A stretch of 64,000 bases of DNA. It comes from Sipunculus nudus (lineage: Eukaryota > Annelida > Sipuncula > Golfingiida > Sipunculidae). The notes under the pieces were generated by a model. The model saw only the letters and a program-made list of their open reading frames with translations. It was not told the origin of the DNA and ran no database searches. How positions within the stretch are numbered: the first letter of the stretch is position 1; each line of letters begins with the position of its first letter. The stretch is from contig CM049308.1 in assembly GCA_026874595.1 (NCBI GenBank), forward strand, positions 19,941,867-20,005,866, given 5' to 3'. Positions 36,801 through 47,872 of this stretch are shown here, piece by piece. The translations under genes and the position numbers were made by a program.

Positions 36801-39800
36801 TACAAAATCATTATTTTGGAACCTGTAGTTGCTTGAAATGCAAGTAATCAACAATTTCTTTTGGAATTTATATTATTGCCAACCTAAAATTGCATGGTTG
36901 TTATGAACGGAGCACGGAACCTGTTGTTATGTGGAAGTGCTCTGATATATCAGTCTCAGGTCCGCTCAACTGTTAGTGCACTTCAAATTAAATCTCCCCC
37001 ACTGTGTCCGCACTATTATATTTTCATTTAAAATAACAAATATTATATTTAGTGTGTGGCATAAGTGCTATTTTTATCCTCTTTTGGTCATAAATAAAAA
37101 TATGAGCGTAGGTTACTGGGGTCCGTCAAAATTGAACAGTCGGCGAATTCAAGTAAATGAGGTCCGTCTTCATCGAAATATTTTTATAATTATAAATCTT
37201 TCAGTGAATCGGTCATTTACAAATGTGCAACTTTTAGGGACTTTGCTCTGTCCTTACATCAACAATAGTGGTGTTTTTATCGGTATAAATAATGGAAAAT
37301 GAGGAAATAGGTTTATGGGGTCCGGGGACCATGGGGTCCGGGTTTTACACACTGCCCTGCATTCACTACCGTTTTAAAAATTTTCATTCTTTAAAAAAGC
37401 CCCCTTTTGAGCATTCTCCTCACGCGAGATTCCCTTGTGCACAATAGACCTTTTGGCTGCGCGGAGGTTGCCTTTTGAGAAGGGATCACCAATGCGGATT
37501 ATTTCGGGCCGGTCACCACGAAATGTGAGAAAACCCCAGATAGGGCCCCCAGAGTAAAACTCTGTCCCGCCATCACACACCCTATGGCCATTGTGTTACC
37601 GGGCCCAAAGACACAAAGAAAAGAGGCGCCCACAGGGGAGCAAATATTAAAATTATTAATTATGCAGGTAATATGCAAATATTGCAAATAAAAGGGGGCG
37701 GAATCTCTTCGGACAAACCCAGAGCATATGTATGTCGAAAATCACGGCAATCCGTACGGCGGTATCAGAGGAGATACGGAAAATCACAAAAATCGCCTTA
37801 CGCTATTAATATATAGATTGATTGAAAAGAGAAGCTTTTATTCAAGTTTTCATTCACCATGTCAAGTGTTGTTTACATCAGGCCCACCTAGTAGTACAGC
37901 CTTCACTTGTATTGTGTAACTCTCTCCAGGCAGCTTGCCTTGGCTTAGGTTGGCCACTTCTAGCAGGTTTCCCCTCTGCTCTGCGCTCATATGCATCACA
38001 GTATCTCATAACTTTTACTGTTTTTCTTCATGACAATCTTGTCAGAGTATTAGTTTTGCAATCATATATTTAGAACTTTACTATAACCAAGTAGGAGGGC
38101 CCCTCTTAGCTTCTCATATGCTTGTATATATGGAAAACCTTACAATAGAATATTTTGCATATTTTGCATTTTCAAAAATTTCAAACTTCAGCTGAGCGCC
38201 GTGACCCATGGGTCCCTTGTTTTTTTTCTGTGCGAAAACTTTCCTAGATTTTATCCAATTTCAAATTTGGATCAGTAATTGGTCTAATACATACCTCGGT
38301 TGGGATTTGTTTTTGAGTGTCTATCTGCAATTTTTTTCTCTCCAGCTCTTAAACAAAATTATAAAATTTTGGTCAAATTTCTCAGTATTATAGTTTTTAT
38401 ATTCGGCTGCAGATGTCTCCACATGTGATAGTGGATTTTGGTCCTATTTCTCAATGTGTTTTAGTTTTTATGTTTGCCTGCAGATGTCTCCACATGTCAT
38501 AGTGCATCTGTTTTAGTCTCCACATGTCATTATTTTGGTTGCTTATCAAGCATGAAAGACGACAAGGCCCCATATGCCACATGCTTGTTGATATATGGAG
38601 AGTATTGGTGTATCTTGTGTGACATAATGTCCACCAATGAGTGATGCCATCTGATTGAATTATTGAGAATAAATTTTATTTACTGTTTGGAAATAGCCTG
38701 CAAGAAAAGATTCTTTTAGAAATATTATCTTTTATAGAATGAGGAAGAAAATTTCCAAAAAATGTTGGTAGGACAACCAAAAGTGGGCTCCTACAAGCCA
38801 GACTGGGCAATTGTGTACAACATCAGTCTTTACCTTAAGGCCGTTATCTTAACCTATTTTCAGCTAGCCATTTTCTTTCATGGAATCATACTGATAATAC
38901 CTCTTTAGCTCAAATTAGCTGTATGTTTTAAAGCCCCATTGATATTTTTTTTTTCCAGTGATCATTCCAAAGATAGAGAGAACCCTGTCACATATTATAA
39001 CAGAGCTGGATGAGAGGGAGAGAGAAGAGTTTTTCAGGTAATCAGTTAGTGATAAAATTCTTGTTCCTAACATGTATGTATACCTGTAATACACAACAAA
39101 AAGTAAACATCATTCACTGTATTTTAAGGATTATTAATGTTTACCATATCCAATAGTGCACTAATCACACACTGCAATGATGCACTGCAGTCGTCCCAGA
39201 CATCCTTCAGTGTAACAGCTGCTTTGTAAAGCAAGCTTCTCCGGGTTACACTATCAAGCTTGCCTTAGGGCAAAGAATTTTATCAAACCAATGACACCAG
39301 GTTGTACATGTTTAAAATTTGGAGCTGAATGCACAATGCAATACCACTTTCTCATTGGTAACTTCATATTCACCAATCACTACATTCATATTCACTCTTC
39401 ACTAATTTTCATAATCAGTTCTTGATATATTCTCTGTTCATGGATTCATGTTTTATTCATAATTATTCATATCTTCCCCTTTTCTGCAGTTAATATTCTC
39501 TATACTCTGTTCTTACAACCATGTCCACCTATTTTTTCTTGATATTCCTTTTAAATCTATTTCATTTCCCAATATAAATTAGTTTTTTATCAAAAGAGGT
39601 AATGTGGCAATTTTTGATGATTTAAAGAAGTTTGATATAAACATATTTACTTTGCAATGCATTGATGGCTTTTGTCTGTATAGAAAGAGCTGCAAAAACG
39701 ACATCAGCGTCATTACATATGGCCACATCTGTTTATTCTTGTGATGTAGGTTTGACGTATGTATGATGTACGAAAGTGTAACGAACAAATACCACTGTGA

Positions 39801-40305
39801 CGTCACCCCTATTTATCGTCAAATGGATCTAGTTTTAAGGTTGTCAGCTCAGGTTGTCACTGATATGTCGCAAGACCGTACAACTGATCAGTCATTTATC
39901 TCTGGATTAATCATATGAATCAATTCATGGAAGGTATTGTTTTGCTGTCAGATAATCGCCACATTTGTCTGATTAGTCTCTGAGGTAAATAATTGTTAAG
40001 CTTTAGTGCATTTTATAAAAATTATCAAGGTAAAACAGATGGACAGGGGTTGTGGAATGAAAAATTTTTACATTACATTAAAACAAAACCTAAATCCATT
40101 AATCAATATTCTTTGTGATTCATATTTTCATTTTCCTTTTTTATATTTATTATCCAACAGACTCAAGAAAGTGCAGAAAAAGAAGACAGCAGTGCGTGCA
40201 GAGCAGGAGAAAGAAAAACAGGCGCTGATAGATGCTGGGATGAACATTGACAGTCCAGCTAACCTGCTTGATGATGACCGTGATGAAGACTTATTATTTG
40301 AATAA
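21475..40305 (+). CDS. ATP6V1D: V-type proton ATPase subunit D (complete, 7 coding exons)
   Basis: Spliced exons 21475-21518, 24935-25052, 25534-25681, 32476-32520, 33429-33599, 38959-39037 and 40161-40305 give 750 nt, 249 aa (human protein about 247). Subunit D is the long coiled-coil rotor shaft of the cytosolic V1 sector; with subunit F it couples ATP hydrolysis in the A3B3 head to proton pumping through V0 at lysosomal, endosomal and plasma membranes. Recognised along its length: [127 protein letters not shown] and the terminal DEDLLFE. All junctions are GT/AG and no frame breaks are seen. The downstream neighbour ALKBH6 is convergent. Start chosen because [15 protein letters not shown] matches the family N-terminus. 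Confidence 0.97.
21706..21772. repeat. (TG)n(TA)n microsatellite
   Basis: TG dinucleotides grading into about 28 TA dinucleotides in ATP6V1D intron 1. Confidence 0.95.
21887..21980. mobile_element. 94-bp foldback element with 9-10-bp target duplication
   Basis: Two 36-bp arms (21887-21922 and 21945-21980) are reverse complements at 35 of 36 positions, separated by a 22-bp loop. Outer ends read AGTCCATCTCTGGAC. The direct repeat GTGCAGAAAT flanks both sides (21878-21887 and 21981-21990), overlapping the arm by one base. Duplication length fits Mutator-like elements; it cannot encode anything. Confidence 0.85.
22294..22306. repeat. Poly-G tract (13 G)
   Basis: Uninterrupted G13 in ATP6V1D intron 1, about 55 bp before the 1.9-kb hAT-like element. 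Confidence 0.95.
22390..22498. repeat. (ATTACT)n array, left subterminal
   Basis: Repeated TATTACTATTAC words with short interruptions just inside the left terminus of the hAT-like element. Confidence 0.9.
24137..24263. repeat. (ATTACT)n array, right subterminal
   Basis: The same words as the left array, in the same orientation, ending at the right terminal repeat. Confidence 0.9.
24742..24806. repeat. (AT)n microsatellite
   Basis: About 32 AT dinucleotides, 130 bp before ATP6V1D exon 2. Confidence 0.95.
24935..25052 (+). CDS. ATP6V1D: ATP6V1D coding exon 2
   Basis: Acceptor CTTCATCAG; completes Met15, then [20 protein letters not shown] to LKKIIE. Donor GTAAGT, phase 0. Confidence 0.96.
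25432..25443. repeat. Poly-C tract (12 C)
   Basis: Uninterrupted C12 in ATP6V1D intron 2. Confidence 0.95.
25534..25681 (+). CDS. ATP6V1D: ATP6V1D coding exon 3
   Basis: Acceptor [26 protein letters not shown] through [17 protein letters not shown]; donor GTTTGT, phase 1. Confidence 0.96.
26335..27055 (+). repeat. ~180-bp tandem units inside family B (4 copies)
   Basis: Each unit carries GTACGGACTTTTTTTCGCAA, CCTGATTTTTGGTGTGTGGG, GTTGACCTACTTTTGACC and TAGAAAAATTCAT. A degenerate fifth copy at 27750-27860 shows the array was split by the insertion at 27063. Confidence 0.9.
27063..27745 (+). mobile_element. Family C insertion inside family B
   Basis: Starts TTTTTAGCCCTCAGCTCATA with a short dyad (AGCTCATAGGCTGATGGGCT) and a GTCCGTCC-rich stretch; interrupts the family B tandem array. 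Includes GGTAGCGCCACC. The right boundary is approximate. Confidence 0.5.
28600..31740 (+). repeat. ~338-bp tandem array punctuated by GGTGGCGCCACC (about 8-9 units)
   Basis: Units carry GGTGGCGCCACCTGTATTG, TCTATTTTTGAGACCTTT, GGACCTAGAATCTTC, GAAATTAGGTCTCTGTTACC and TGATGGTCATGATTTTTGGC. The palindrome or a near variant occurs at 28856, 29193, 29546, 29881, 30218, 30635, 30971 and 31341. Later units diverge; a 110-150-bp subrepeat (GGACCTAGAATCTTCTGTCC) repeats at 31446 and 31611. Confidence 0.85.
29412..29431. repeat. Poly-C tract (20 C)
   Basis: Uninterrupted C20 within one ~338-bp unit; the other units have only CCCCC-type runs at this place, so the tract expanded after the tandem duplication. 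Confidence 0.95.
32476..32520 (+). CDS. ATP6V1D: ATP6V1D coding exon 4 (45-nt micro-exon)
   Basis: Acceptor [25 protein letters not shown]; donor GTAAGT, phase 1. It is stranded after the 6.8-kb repeat-filled intron 3. Confidence 0.93.
33232..33428 (+). repeat. Degenerate copies of the ATP6V1D exon 5 acceptor region
   Basis: Related blocks at about 33232, 33275, 33311, 33351 and the true site at 33413 share TATAATC, CTTGTAGG and TTATGAGC words. TGTAGGTTATGAGC at 33361-33374 is identical to 33424-33437, which spans the real intron-exon junction and nine coding bases. Use of the decoy AG would soon reach an in-frame stop. Confidence 0.7.
33429..33599 (+). CDS. ATP6V1D: ATP6V1D coding exon 5
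   Basis: Acceptor CCCTTGTAG; the junction codon is TGT (Cys119), then [18 protein letters not shown] through [11 protein letters not shown]. Donor GTATGT, phase 1. Near copies of this acceptor lie just upstream. Confidence 0.95.
33837..34598. mobile_element. TA-flanked TIR element, 762 bp
   Basis: Termini CTGTGGTTGGCTT match exactly in inverted orientation and are flanked by TA on both sides (33835-33836, 34599-34600), as for Tc1/mariner-type insertion. No transposase ORF. It lies in ATP6V1D intron 5. Confidence 0.7.
35849..35965 (+). repeat. Duplicated ~115-bp segment (first copy)
   Basis: CTTCGGACAAATCCGGAGCA to TTACGCTGTTATATATATAGAT recurs at 37709-37822. The two copies bracket 1.7 kb, consistent with two insertions of the same element type or a split element. 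Confidence 0.6.
36374..37359. mobile_element. TIR element, ~986 bp (hAT-like ends)
   Basis: Left CAGGCAGTGTGTTAAACCC; right end in reverse complement CAGGGCAGTGTGTAAAACCC. CAGNG-type ends suggest hAT, but no clean 8-bp flanking duplication is visible. No transposase. Confidence 0.5.
37709..37822 (+). repeat. Duplicated ~115-bp segment (second copy)
   Basis: CTTCGGACAAACCCAGAGCA to TTACGCTATTAATATATAGAT, homologous to 35849-35965. Confidence 0.6.
38959..39037 (+). CDS. ATP6V1D: ATP6V1D coding exon 6
   Basis: Acceptor [31 protein letters not shown] to EEFF; donor GTAATC, phase 2. Confidence 0.95.
39146..39345. mobile_element. Truncated relative of the MITE at 50656
   Basis: GATGCACTGCAGTCGTCCCA then GACATCCTTCAGTGTAACAG and GCTTTGTAAAGCAA match the left arm of 50656-51021; GTTTAAAATTTGGAGCTGAA then TGCACAATGCAA matches its middle. 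No right arm found. Confidence 0.6.
40161..40305 (+). CDS. ATP6V1D: ATP6V1D terminal coding exon 7
   Basis: Acceptor [31 protein letters not shown] to [17 protein letters not shown] and TAA at 40303-40305. An ATTAAA at 40628-40633 is a possible poly(A) signal. Confidence 0.95.
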
Positions 40306-40324
40306 CATTCTCCTAGCAGTAGTG

Positions 40325-40415
40325 TCCATGGTAACAAAGGAAACCCATGGTGACAGATGGTTACCATAGTAACCAAAGGTAACCATGGTGATAACCCATG
40401 GTGACAGATGGGTCA
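40325..40415 (+). repeat. Palindrome cluster after the ATP6V1D stop
   Basis: CCATGGTAAC, CCATGGTGAC, GGTTACCATAGTAACC and GGTAACCATGG interleave direct and inverted GGTNACC/CCATGG words, so an RNA through here could fold into alternative hairpins. Probably in the 3' UTR. Confidence 0.6.
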
Positions 40416-40419
40416 AGGT

Positions 40420-43039
40420 CATAATTTTCATTCCCATAGCATCTCCATGATACAGATTGCAGATGATAATTAATATTAATGTATATAAAAGTATCTACTA
40501 TAATCACAGCAATTTTATGGTTTTGCTTGCTAAAATATATTTGCTTTTGAAAAACAAGAAAATATCCCACTGAACTTATATAGAAGGTTTAATGTTTTAA
40601 TAATATGAATCTCTTATGGACTTTTGAATTAAATATATCAGAATAGGAATATCTTGAAACATATAACTCATATAATTCATATAACTCTAGATAATTGAAA
40701 ATTAATGGTACATTTAGAGTTAGCATTGAGTGTTCTTAGATTTTTGGTGACAGGGCAGGTCTTAACCAAATACATGTATTTACTTTCATGTGAACAAGAA
40801 ATAACAGAATCTGTATAATGTATAAAAAGTATCATAAAATAGATTGTGTATTAGAGGCATATAATGAAGGGCATGGCAGATATCTGGTCTTTGTGGTAGT
40901 ATTTCAAGTGGCTGATTACTTTTACAGGATCATGTGTTTTACTTGTGTTAAGAGTCATTCTCTTCCATGCTTATACCCTTTTTTGAACACCAAGAAACAT
41001 GGGCTTTTCATGATTTTTTTGTTGATTGGAGCATCAATGTTTAGAAATGTTAGCGAAAGTGGATATGGTGTGTTACATATTTGTTGCTATAGATGCCAAG
41101 TTGTTTAACAAGCAGACATTGCAGGTACACATGATAACACCCAACCTGCCATTTTGGCAACTGTTCAAAAAGGTATACACTGTGTATAGTTCTAAATATT
41201 GGCATATTTTGACACTAGTGGCAGTACTTTTGAATATAATGAGTTGGGGGGAAAAAAAGAGGGATTATTCTTATAATGTATCAGGTATCTATCAAATGAT
41301 TTGAAAATAAGTAAAAGGAGCACAGAGATGATAAAACAGGGGAACAACTACTTGAAGATTCCTAATTAATGCATGGTCAGCATTAATTACAAGGTCCCTG
41401 AAATACCCAAAACACCTGTAATTTGGGTATCTGTGATGACACACCACAATCCCATTTGAATTTGAAGCCATAAAACTGGCATTGATTAAAAAATTGTCAT
41501 CTGTTGAAATTGTGAAAATACTTTATAAGGTTAAAGTAAACAAAAGTGTTTGGAACACAATACACAACATTTCAAGTTCTTAGCTTGATAGCTATGGGGA
41601 GTTTCATCAGCAAGGGCAGCATCAAAGCTGGCTTGAATGGCTGCCATGTCTGCTGTTGAACCAACTGCAACATAAAACACTCTAGTTTGCTTTTATTTCA
41701 TATAACTGTGATACAATTTGGCATAGATGTATTCAACAGATGATTATTCTTCAAGTTGTGTCACTTTTTGGCTTCAGTTTTGAAGTTTGCTTCATCAGAG
41801 ATGGCCAAAACTCCAGTAATTTGAGAGTTAGGGAGGACCATTAAAAAGTGGGTGATAGGTTTGAACATTTATGAACCTTGGAATGGTTTATGTTGGGTAT
41901 GGGGTAAGACTTGAGGATCTCAGTGTGAGTGTAACAATGAACCATGGTACTTGTAGTAATCACATGATTTAAATTTCATGTCCAATTTCATGCCTGCCAG
42001 TGTTAACATATGTTTGCAGAGTTTCTGTTCTGAGTCCATGGCTGAAATCCTTCTGCCTCTCTTTGTGCAATATGTATAATGTTGAATTTGATAGACGTGC
42101 AGATCAAAGTAATAACGACTGCATTATTGTACATAAGACTGTAACTAAGTTATAATTGTTATGATATATATGTATTAGTTCAGCAGTTAATATGTGGATC
42201 TCACATACTGAATAATTGTGAATACATAGCTGTACAAATGAATGTTGGTGTATTTATGACTTAAAGGGACATACTCAGGAGCAATTTTATGCCAATTCTT
42301 TCACACCAGTCGTTCAGTTTTGCTTTATAGAAAAGTTTACCAGCAAAACCATCCAAGCACACAGTCTCAGTACCTCCCATATGGCTGTTTAACACCTTGT
42401 TATGGTTCTGCGTGTTAGTAAACACTGTCCACCTGTGTCTGTTTACCATAACAAGGCCATGTGACCAAAGGTCTGATATTGTACATGGCGACAGATCCTA
42501 AACAAGGACTAGTCCAAACTAGTCCATACATATACATGGACATTCATGTTATCTGATGTAGCTCTGCTGGATGGACATTATGGTCCATGCATTGGCCATT
42601 GTAAATTCATAGTAGAACCTGTCTTAACAGATCTGTACGATAGGTCCAGGACCCTCTGCTTAAATGACACGCACTGTGTGAGCCCATGTATCAGGTCCCT
42701 GAGCCACCGCAACACATTATGTTTCAGCCAGCTGGAACATGTTTAACATTTTTTGGGCCTAGTCAGTCAGGGCATCTCAAAACCATACCTTTTTTTGGTC
42801 CACCACAGTAAACATTGGTAATAAACTTAAATCTATTGATAAATGCAGATTGATCAAAGTTTGTTGGCATAAATTTTATGAAAGTGTATCTTCCATCATT
42901 ATAAAGCCTAACCTTTGTGAAAAACTCTGTATTTGATTATGGCAATGTAGTTGAAAAGCGACTAAATCAGCATAAATCTGCATAAATCAGAGTGGGAAGG
43001 GTGAAGTGAGGCATTGATTGAGTGGTGTGTTGCATATTA
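40420..43039. other. Intergenic, tail-to-tail region
   Basis: Between the ATP6V1D 3' end and the 278-bp repeats. No gene supported, apart from one short coding-like stretch on the minus strand at 41584-41692. Confidence 0.4.
41584..41692 (-). other. Short coding-like stretch, unknown
   Basis: On the minus strand, preceded by TTTTATGTTGCAG, the frame reads VGSTADMAAIQASFDAALAD then ETPHSY. Composition is protein-like, but no homology is recognised and stops follow soon after. It may be an exon relic or chance. Confidence 0.2.
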
Positions 43040-43595
43040 GCATGGATGTCTGCAGCTGAAATGTGTATGTAGGTGGCGCCACCTGCCAAAATAATCAAGA
43101 AACTAACCAAGATGTATAAACATGCACAATTTTAGGCAGATAAGTCAAACCACTACTGAGATATGAGTGATTTTAGCCCACAGCAGACAAACAGACAGAC
43201 GCTGTGCAAAAATGGTTGCAGGTGGCCCCTCCAGTTTTATGTATGATAGAGAGCTATGTGAGATCTATACACATGCAAATTTTCAGGAAGATGTGTCAAA
43301 CCAGTCCGGAGATATAAGCATGGATGTTTGCAGTGAAAGTGAATGAAGGTGGCGCCACCTCTCATAAAATCAAGAAAGCTATCCAGGATGTATACACATG
43401 CCAAATTTCAGGTGAATTAGTCAAACCACTGCGGAGATATGTGATTTTAACCAAAGGCAGATGAACAGATGGACACTGTGCAAACATGGTTGCAGGTTGG
43501 CGCCACCATTTTTTGTGTATGTTATAAAGCTGTCCAAGAGCTACATTTGTACAATTTTTTTTCCCTGATCGGTCAAACGGTTCCTGAATTATGTG
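43040..43595 (+). repeat. 278-bp tandem duplication containing GGTGGCGCCACC
   Basis: GCATGGATGT starts units at 43040 and 43318. Each has GGTGGCGCCACC (43072, 43348), CACATGC, TCAAACCA and a CAGACAGA-type stretch, plus a half-unit resemblance (TTGGCGCCACC at 43498). Confidence 0.85.
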
Positions 43596-44935
43596 GGTTT
43601 ATGTGTGGAAACAGACACACAAATGGATGCAGGGCAGAAAAGAAAGGTCAACGGCAATTGGTTAGGCACCAGTTCACATGTGACCCGATAATTGGTGAAG
43701 GTTTCGGAAAAATCAGTCCAGTAGTCTCAGAGGAGTTCTCCGAAAACAGACACGGCGAGGCGGCGGAACCCAGTCAAAAACATATAGTATCCGCAAAACT
43801 TCGTTTTGGCTGATACAATAATTAGACAGTCTGTATCAGCTACCAATCATCAATTAAAATCTATCATCGGTCCCAACACTACTAATAAGCAAAAAGAGTT
43901 TCACTTTATTAAGAATGCCTGATAAAGGCAGAAGTAATGTCTCTGGAATGGTCTTCACAACCATACTCCATACACACACAGACTTGTAATAATATAACAA
44001 ACGTGCCTCATCCATTTACATTGCTTATATGTCTATTCTCAATGAAGCACATGCGTTCTGTGTCCTGCAATTTCTCTTGTATGAGGTTCCTGAGTGTAAT
44101 TCTCAAAGGGCATTTATTATACAACACAAAGTCAGAAATGTTTGAAACATTTAATATAAGAAGCTGAAAAATAATCTTATTTAACAGTTATAAATGGCAT
44201 AATGAAAAGACAATGTAACATCAGTTCATAAGAAAAGCACACTTGTTTTAAGCTTCTTTCCCCAATTTTCCGAATCTCATAATATTATGATAATGATCCT
44301 TTGCCTAAAATAAAAAAATAGTGCATGTGCTTTTGTAAGTCCTATGAAGCCCACTATATTCTATTTCATCCCCTGTTTTTTTGCTGTGGAAATTTTTATT
44401 AATTATATATTTCAAGAGAAAAATGATAGTGTAGGGTAGAGGACTAGATGGCCTAATTCTCAACAAGGTAAATAAAAACCTACTGAACACCTTATTTAAG
44501 AAACTGAATTATTTACATTTATGAAAAATCTACATTTTACATATCATACCCACTTATGACAGTCCAGGTCATTGGTCACATGCAAAAAACAGCCTTAGTT
44601 GACAGCTGCTGATTGGATGATAATTAATGTAAACACTCTAAAATATATAACCATCTGAAACAAATAGGGCTACTCATGCAGGGATACATCTGATCTACCG
44701 GATTATTGTGAAGAGACCAAAAAGTTGAGAAACTAACTGGAGATTTAGTTTAAAATTCTTAATTTCATTATAAGGCTGTTGCTTCCATATGTAGGTTTCT
44801 AGGAAATTACTGAAAAAAAATATATAACTTTTGAGAAATGACCCCATAAGAAACATGTGGACACGGGATGGTTGTATAAGTATAGTAGTCCTTATATGGC
44901 ATGTAAACCATCTTATCTAGCAGTACTAATGATTA

Positions 44936-46353
44936 CCGTAAAATCTCCACTTAAAACCGCGGTTTAATCAAGAAATTCAAAATCTTGAAATCGGGTTGAT
45001 TTCCTGAAAGCACTGTGCGGTTTATACTAGAAGGGTTTCCTGAATATCTTTCTGACAGACATCGTTTTTGGGCCGGCGAGTGGGCGATAATATCGCAACT
45101 TTCGAAGGCCGTTCTTAGCAGCAGTCTCGCATGCATGGCAGCCGTGTGTAAATGTGTTATTTTCGATTATTTGTTATTTATAGATTAAATATTGCTGATT
45201 AGTTTTCGTGTGATATATAACTTGTTATAAAATCTTGGTAATTGTCACCAAATAATACGTTTACAACAACCCTGCTGTAACACACAGCGGCCCACTTCGT
45301 TGGGCATGGTCAAGCAAAATCGAAATAAAAGCCTACTTTTAACCCATTTGCGGCATTATTTAGCAATGATTATTTGTTTCAAACGTAAAATGAATAAAAG
45401 GCTGACATCGTTAAGAGTCACACAATGGCAGACGATCGTTTTAAAATCAAGTTTGAGTGCCGCCATGTGCTGAAACGCCCTGGTATTCTGCCAAGAATAT
45501 TTTGAACGGCTGTACGCTGTTGGTGGTAAACAGAACAGCCACCTATTTCGTCCCATCGTGCCTTGCGCGAACACTGCCTTGACAAAATGGCTCCCCACAC
45601 GGAAACTTTCTTCAGGAAAAAACTTGCTTACCCGGACTGGCCACTTTAATTTTACCTTAAAATCACTCGTTTTCAAGCGTCATGTTTCCTATACGTGCGT
45701 ATCTCGACAAGGTAACTTCAGTTACTTTGATATTTAGTTAAGTAGACCAGCGATGTTTTCAAACGCACCAGCAAATTGTGACATGGAGCGATGTCAACGT
45801 ACGATGTGACGATGATAATACCGAAGTAACCGGTATGAAAATGATTTGAATCTTCCGAGTTATTCCAGAAAATGGAATTTTCATCAAAAATTAAGATTTC
45901 AAAATATTACTTTTAGAATTAAAATATACAGTGACTTGAAATGGATCGGCAGAATATTTTTTTTTTTCCAAAATATAATGACAAATCGGTAGTAAACAAG
46001 AATACGGCACGGAATATAAAATCTGTATAAACAGGCAGAGGTTCATCGGCCCTTACGTCTTCCCAAACTTCATGCTTGAGTGACCCTGCAAAAAAAAGTG
46101 TTATGACGTGTTTAAATAATATGCCCAAGGAATTTTAATGTGGACAGGAATGGCCGAGTCGCAACCTACGCCTGTTCATTTCTAGATGATAGCTTGATTG
46201 TGTCTTTTGTCAAATCATTCCGTAGCAAAAGTTGGTGCGGTTTTAAAGGGGGGTTCTTAGTATTTGAGCCTCTCGCGGTGTCTCACCTTGAATTTCGGCG
46301 AAGTCTGGGTGCGGTTTTAATCGGAAGTGCGGTTTTATGTGGAGATTTTACGG
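44936..46353. mobile_element. TA-flanked TIR element, 1418 bp
   Basis: CCGTAAAATCTCCACTTAAA and the reverse complement of the right end, CCGTAAAATCTCCACATAAA, extend to ACCGC: 25 bp with one mismatch. TA lies on each side (44934-44935, 46354-46355). Extra GCGGTTTTAA words repeat inside the right end. Interior frames up to ~100 codons show no recognisable transposase. Probably a non-autonomous mariner/pogo-type element. Confidence 0.75.
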
Positions 46354-46679
46354 TAGGTGTACTACTGCTGATGAGAAGAGGTTAAATTGAATTTTTGGAA
46401 TGTTTTCTTCCCCAAAAATGCATTTCTCAAGGAACGATCAGGAGTACTAGGGGGTATGAAAAAAAGAGGCCAAGTTTATATACACAATCCATGAATTAGT
46501 GTCAACTGTCACACAGCAGTAAATATGTCATTCTCCAAGTCTGCAGTGGGGGTCATCTAATGGAAACATTGAAGTAAATGGTAATGCATCAGCAAATTAC
46601 AGAAACAACTTGTCCCTCCGGTAGGTATACTTCAGTCCCCATGGTTACATGTTTCTTTTTGCTGACATCCATATCAGCA

Positions 46680-47823
<1,144 letters not shown>

Positions 47824-47872
47824 TCAGTATCTGTTTACTGTAAACAAGAATTTTTTTGTTATGTTTAATTTT

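Larger units (their letters stand above)
34967..38222 (+). mobile_element. Family A repeat, copy 3, with nested insertions
   Basis: Head TTTTTTTAGCTCAGCTGACT with the complementary AAGTCAACTGAGCT; tail CAGCTGAGCGCCGTGACCCA at 38188 running into TGGGTCCCTTGTTTTTT. The interior holds ACCCGTGCTACGCACGG (35652) and a hAT-like TIR element. It occupies most of ATP6V1D intron 5. Confidence 0.6.

Noticed and set aside
43469-43813. 114-codon plus-strand frame
   Set aside because: Starts within the 278-bp tandem repeat and continues through primer-like CAGACAGA repeat sequence; no domain recognised.
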